A DNA stretch of 64,000 nucleotides. Source: FEN-1219 sp963713355 (GTDB lineage Bacteria > Pseudomonadota > Gammaproteobacteria > Steroidobacterales > Rariloculaceae). Under the pieces are notes generated by a model that was given only the letters and a program-made list of their open reading frames with translations, was not told the origin of the DNA and ran no database searches. The stretch is from contig CAVQLK010000008.1 in NCBI GenBank assembly GCA_963713355.1, forward strand, positions 450,051 to 514,050, in the 5' to 3' direction. Shown piece after piece: positions 62,764 through 64,000 of the stretch; position 1 is the first letter of the stretch; the number at the start of each line of letters is the position of its first letter. Made by a program: the position numbers and the translations under genes.

Positions 62764-63842
62764 CTATGGACGGGCCGCCGGCACTGCGACTGGGTTCACG
62801 GCGTCGATCGCGTCGGCGAGCAGACCCACCGAGAGCGCGTAGCGGAACGCCGGGTTGTAGCGCATCAGCGAGCAGAAATTGCGATAGACGAGCCAGCCGC
62901 GGTCGTCGCCGGCGTCGCCGACGACGAGCGCCGCCGGCAAGTTGCGCGTCGGAAGGTCAGCCCCGTTGGCGCTTCGTACGCCGAGAGCTTGCCAGTCGCG
63001 AAGGCCGCGGAACGCGCCCAGGCTCTCGTAGCTGCGGCAGACCTGCGGCGGCGCCGTGCCCTCGGCCATTGGCGCCGCGAGCGTCTGTTCGCCGCCGCTC
63101 GGTAGAGTGACTTCACGGCCCCACGTCTCGTCGGCGCGCCAGCCCGTCCGCTGCAAGTAGCGCGCGACGGACGCGATGACGTCGGGTCCGACGCTCCACA
63201 GATCGATGCGGCCATCCTTGTCGTGGTCGACGGCGATCTCGAGCACGTTCGTCGGCGTGAACTGGGCACGCCGAGCGCGCCGGCCCACGAGCTCTTCATC
63301 TCGTCGGGCGTGGCCCAGCCCTTGTCGACGATCTCGAGCGCGGCCAACAGCTGCGCGCGAAACTGCGCGCCGCGGCGCCCGTCGAACGCCAGCGTCGCGA
63401 CGACGTCAAACAGCGGCTGATCGATCGGGTATGTGCCGTAATTGCTTTCGAGCCCGATGATCGCAACGATGAAGCGCGGTTGCACGTCGTACTGGGCCGC
63501 GACGCTGCGGATCATCTCGCCGTGCTCGGCGATCAACGCCTTGCCGGCCTCGATGCGCTGCGGGCTCACGCGGCGCAAGTAGGCTTCGTACGTCTGGACG
63601 AATTCGGCTTGCGAGCGGTCGGCTGCGACCGCTTGGCGATGGATGCGGATGCCGGGAAGGACCGCATCGGCCGTTTCGGCGCGGATGCCGCGCTCGAGCG
63701 CCGCGCCGCGGATCTCGGACAAGAACGCTTGGAAAGCGGCCTCGTCGGTGGCGGACTCCGCTGCGGGCGACACGCCTTCCTCCTGCGCGCTCGCCGCGGC
63801 GCACGCGATCGATAGGGCGAGCAACACGAAACCGATTCTCAT
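62764..63842 (-). pseudogene. mltB: MltB-type lytic murein transglycosylase gene with one frameshift
   Basis: A lytic transglycosylase that cleaves peptidoglycan glycan strands. The signal peptide (MRIGFVLLALSIACAAASA) and N-terminal domain contain FLSEIRGAALERGIRAETAD, the catalytic Glu in IIGLESNYGTYP and FDVVATLAFDGRRGAQFRAQ. After DEMKSSWAGALGVP the family's QFTPTNVLEIAVDHDKDG is in another frame, so one indel lies near 63265. The C-terminal domain (PDVIASVARYLQRTGWRADE, LVYRNFCSLMRYNPAFRYAL) is intact. It overlaps the upstream gene's stop by four bases (ATGA). Confidence 0.82.
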
Positions 63843-64000
63843 GACGGCGTGGCGGCCAACGTGCGCAGCACCGCAGGCACGGCGATCACCGCGATCACCG
63901 CGATCAAGTAAAGCAGTCCGACGACGATGCAGCGCCATACGGCGCCCCACAGAGTCGTCGCGTAAGCGCGCCGAAACGCGAGCGGGAAGTAGGCAGCCGA
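63839..64000 (-). CDS. Partial membrane protein, cut by the window end
   Basis: Only the last 53 codons are visible on the minus strand: FPLAFRRAYATTLWGAVWRC, then a hydrophobic segment (VGLLYLIAVIAVIAVPAVL) and the end RTLAATPS. The FRRxYxxxLW pattern before the span resembles DUF3667-type membrane proteins, but the fragment is too short to decide. It overlaps the start of the mltB gene by four bases. Confidence 0.5.
   Translation of the reverse strand, partial: SAAYFPLAFRRAYATTLWGAVWRCIVVGLLYLIAVIAVIAVPAVLRTLAATPS

Noticed and set aside
63875..63905. Short GATCACCGC triplicate near the right end
   Set aside because: It encodes an Ile-Ala-Val repeat in a membrane span and is explained by coding sequence.

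Overview
The window is 64 kb of GC-rich, gene-dense bacterial DNA. It looks like a chromosome segment of an environmental gammaproteobacterium. TonB-dependent uptake, quinoprotein (PQQ) dehydrogenases, Bug/Tct transport, a GlyGly-CTERM surface protein, DUF2339/DUF3999 and ECF sigma control together suggest a Steroidobacterales-like or other oligotrophic lineage, but this placement is inference because no rRNA or tRNA is present. I saw no CRISPR array, integrase, complete insertion sequence or prophage.

Layout. 0.1-5.7 kb: an ECF sigma factor, its anti-sigma factor and a secreted protein built on 15 tandem 18-bp repeats, then a TPR/beta-barrel protein, a glutathione S-transferase and a BamA/TamA-like barrel. 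5.75-8.8 kb (minus): methyltransferase, exported MDR oxidoreductase, VanY-type peptidase and HTH regulator, with a REP-like hairpin inside. 8.9-19.4 kb (plus): lipase-like hydrolase, DUF2339, DUF3999, mtgA, a Mug-like DNA glycosylase, an RluA-like protein lacking the catalytic Asp, a BNR lipoprotein, a TPR protein and half of a methyltransferase. 19.4-25 kb (minus): a large cadherin-like/FG-GAP surface protein and an OmpR/EnvZ-type two-component system. 25.1-29.1 kb: a decayed DUF6491 gene, an HtrA protease with a textbook terminator, a parvulin and HupE/UreJ. 29.2-33.7 kb: outer-membrane protein, DUF488, a PQQ dehydrogenase with a fused cytochrome c, and small proteins.

33.7-39.1 kb (minus) is a complete tricarballylate/citrate-type module: a rare TctC-TctB fusion, TctA, TcuA and TcuB, which import a tricarboxylate and oxidise it. 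Divergent from it are a DUF4404 gene and a clear cyclic-di-GMP-I riboswitch placed directly on the start codon of a membrane-anchored winged-helix protein; this is the most striking regulatory unit of the window. 40.2-42.2 kb: ArsR/SRPBCC pair with a perfect operator palindrome, and an rlmN-family gene with one frameshift. 42.3-47.7 kb: TonB-dependent receptor divergent from a DUF3237 protein and a Tat-exported zinc MDR.

47.8-51.6 kb: a transglutaminase/TPR protein, a frameshifted NHL-repeat protein and a ruined DUF222-HNH gene. 51.7-56.3 kb: a BlaI-type repressor with its operators, a GDSL-like protein that has lost its catalytic residues, a DUF6152 protein, and an ADOP-type MacB/FtsX permease behind a consensus sigma-54 promoter. 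56.3-58.3 kb (minus): TonB and a TPR partner. 58.4-61.8 kb (plus): aldo/keto reductase, diheme cytochrome c and a second PQQ dehydrogenase, with overlapping ATGA junctions but five frameshifts. 61.8-64 kb (minus): cupin-like protein, the tail of a GGDEF domain, an MltB-type lytic transglycosylase (frameshifted) and the end of a membrane protein cut by the window edge.

Single-base frameshifts recur in otherwise well conserved genes, mostly after 41 kb. Some of these may be sequence errors rather than real pseudogenes, so these entries should be read as genes with lesions.
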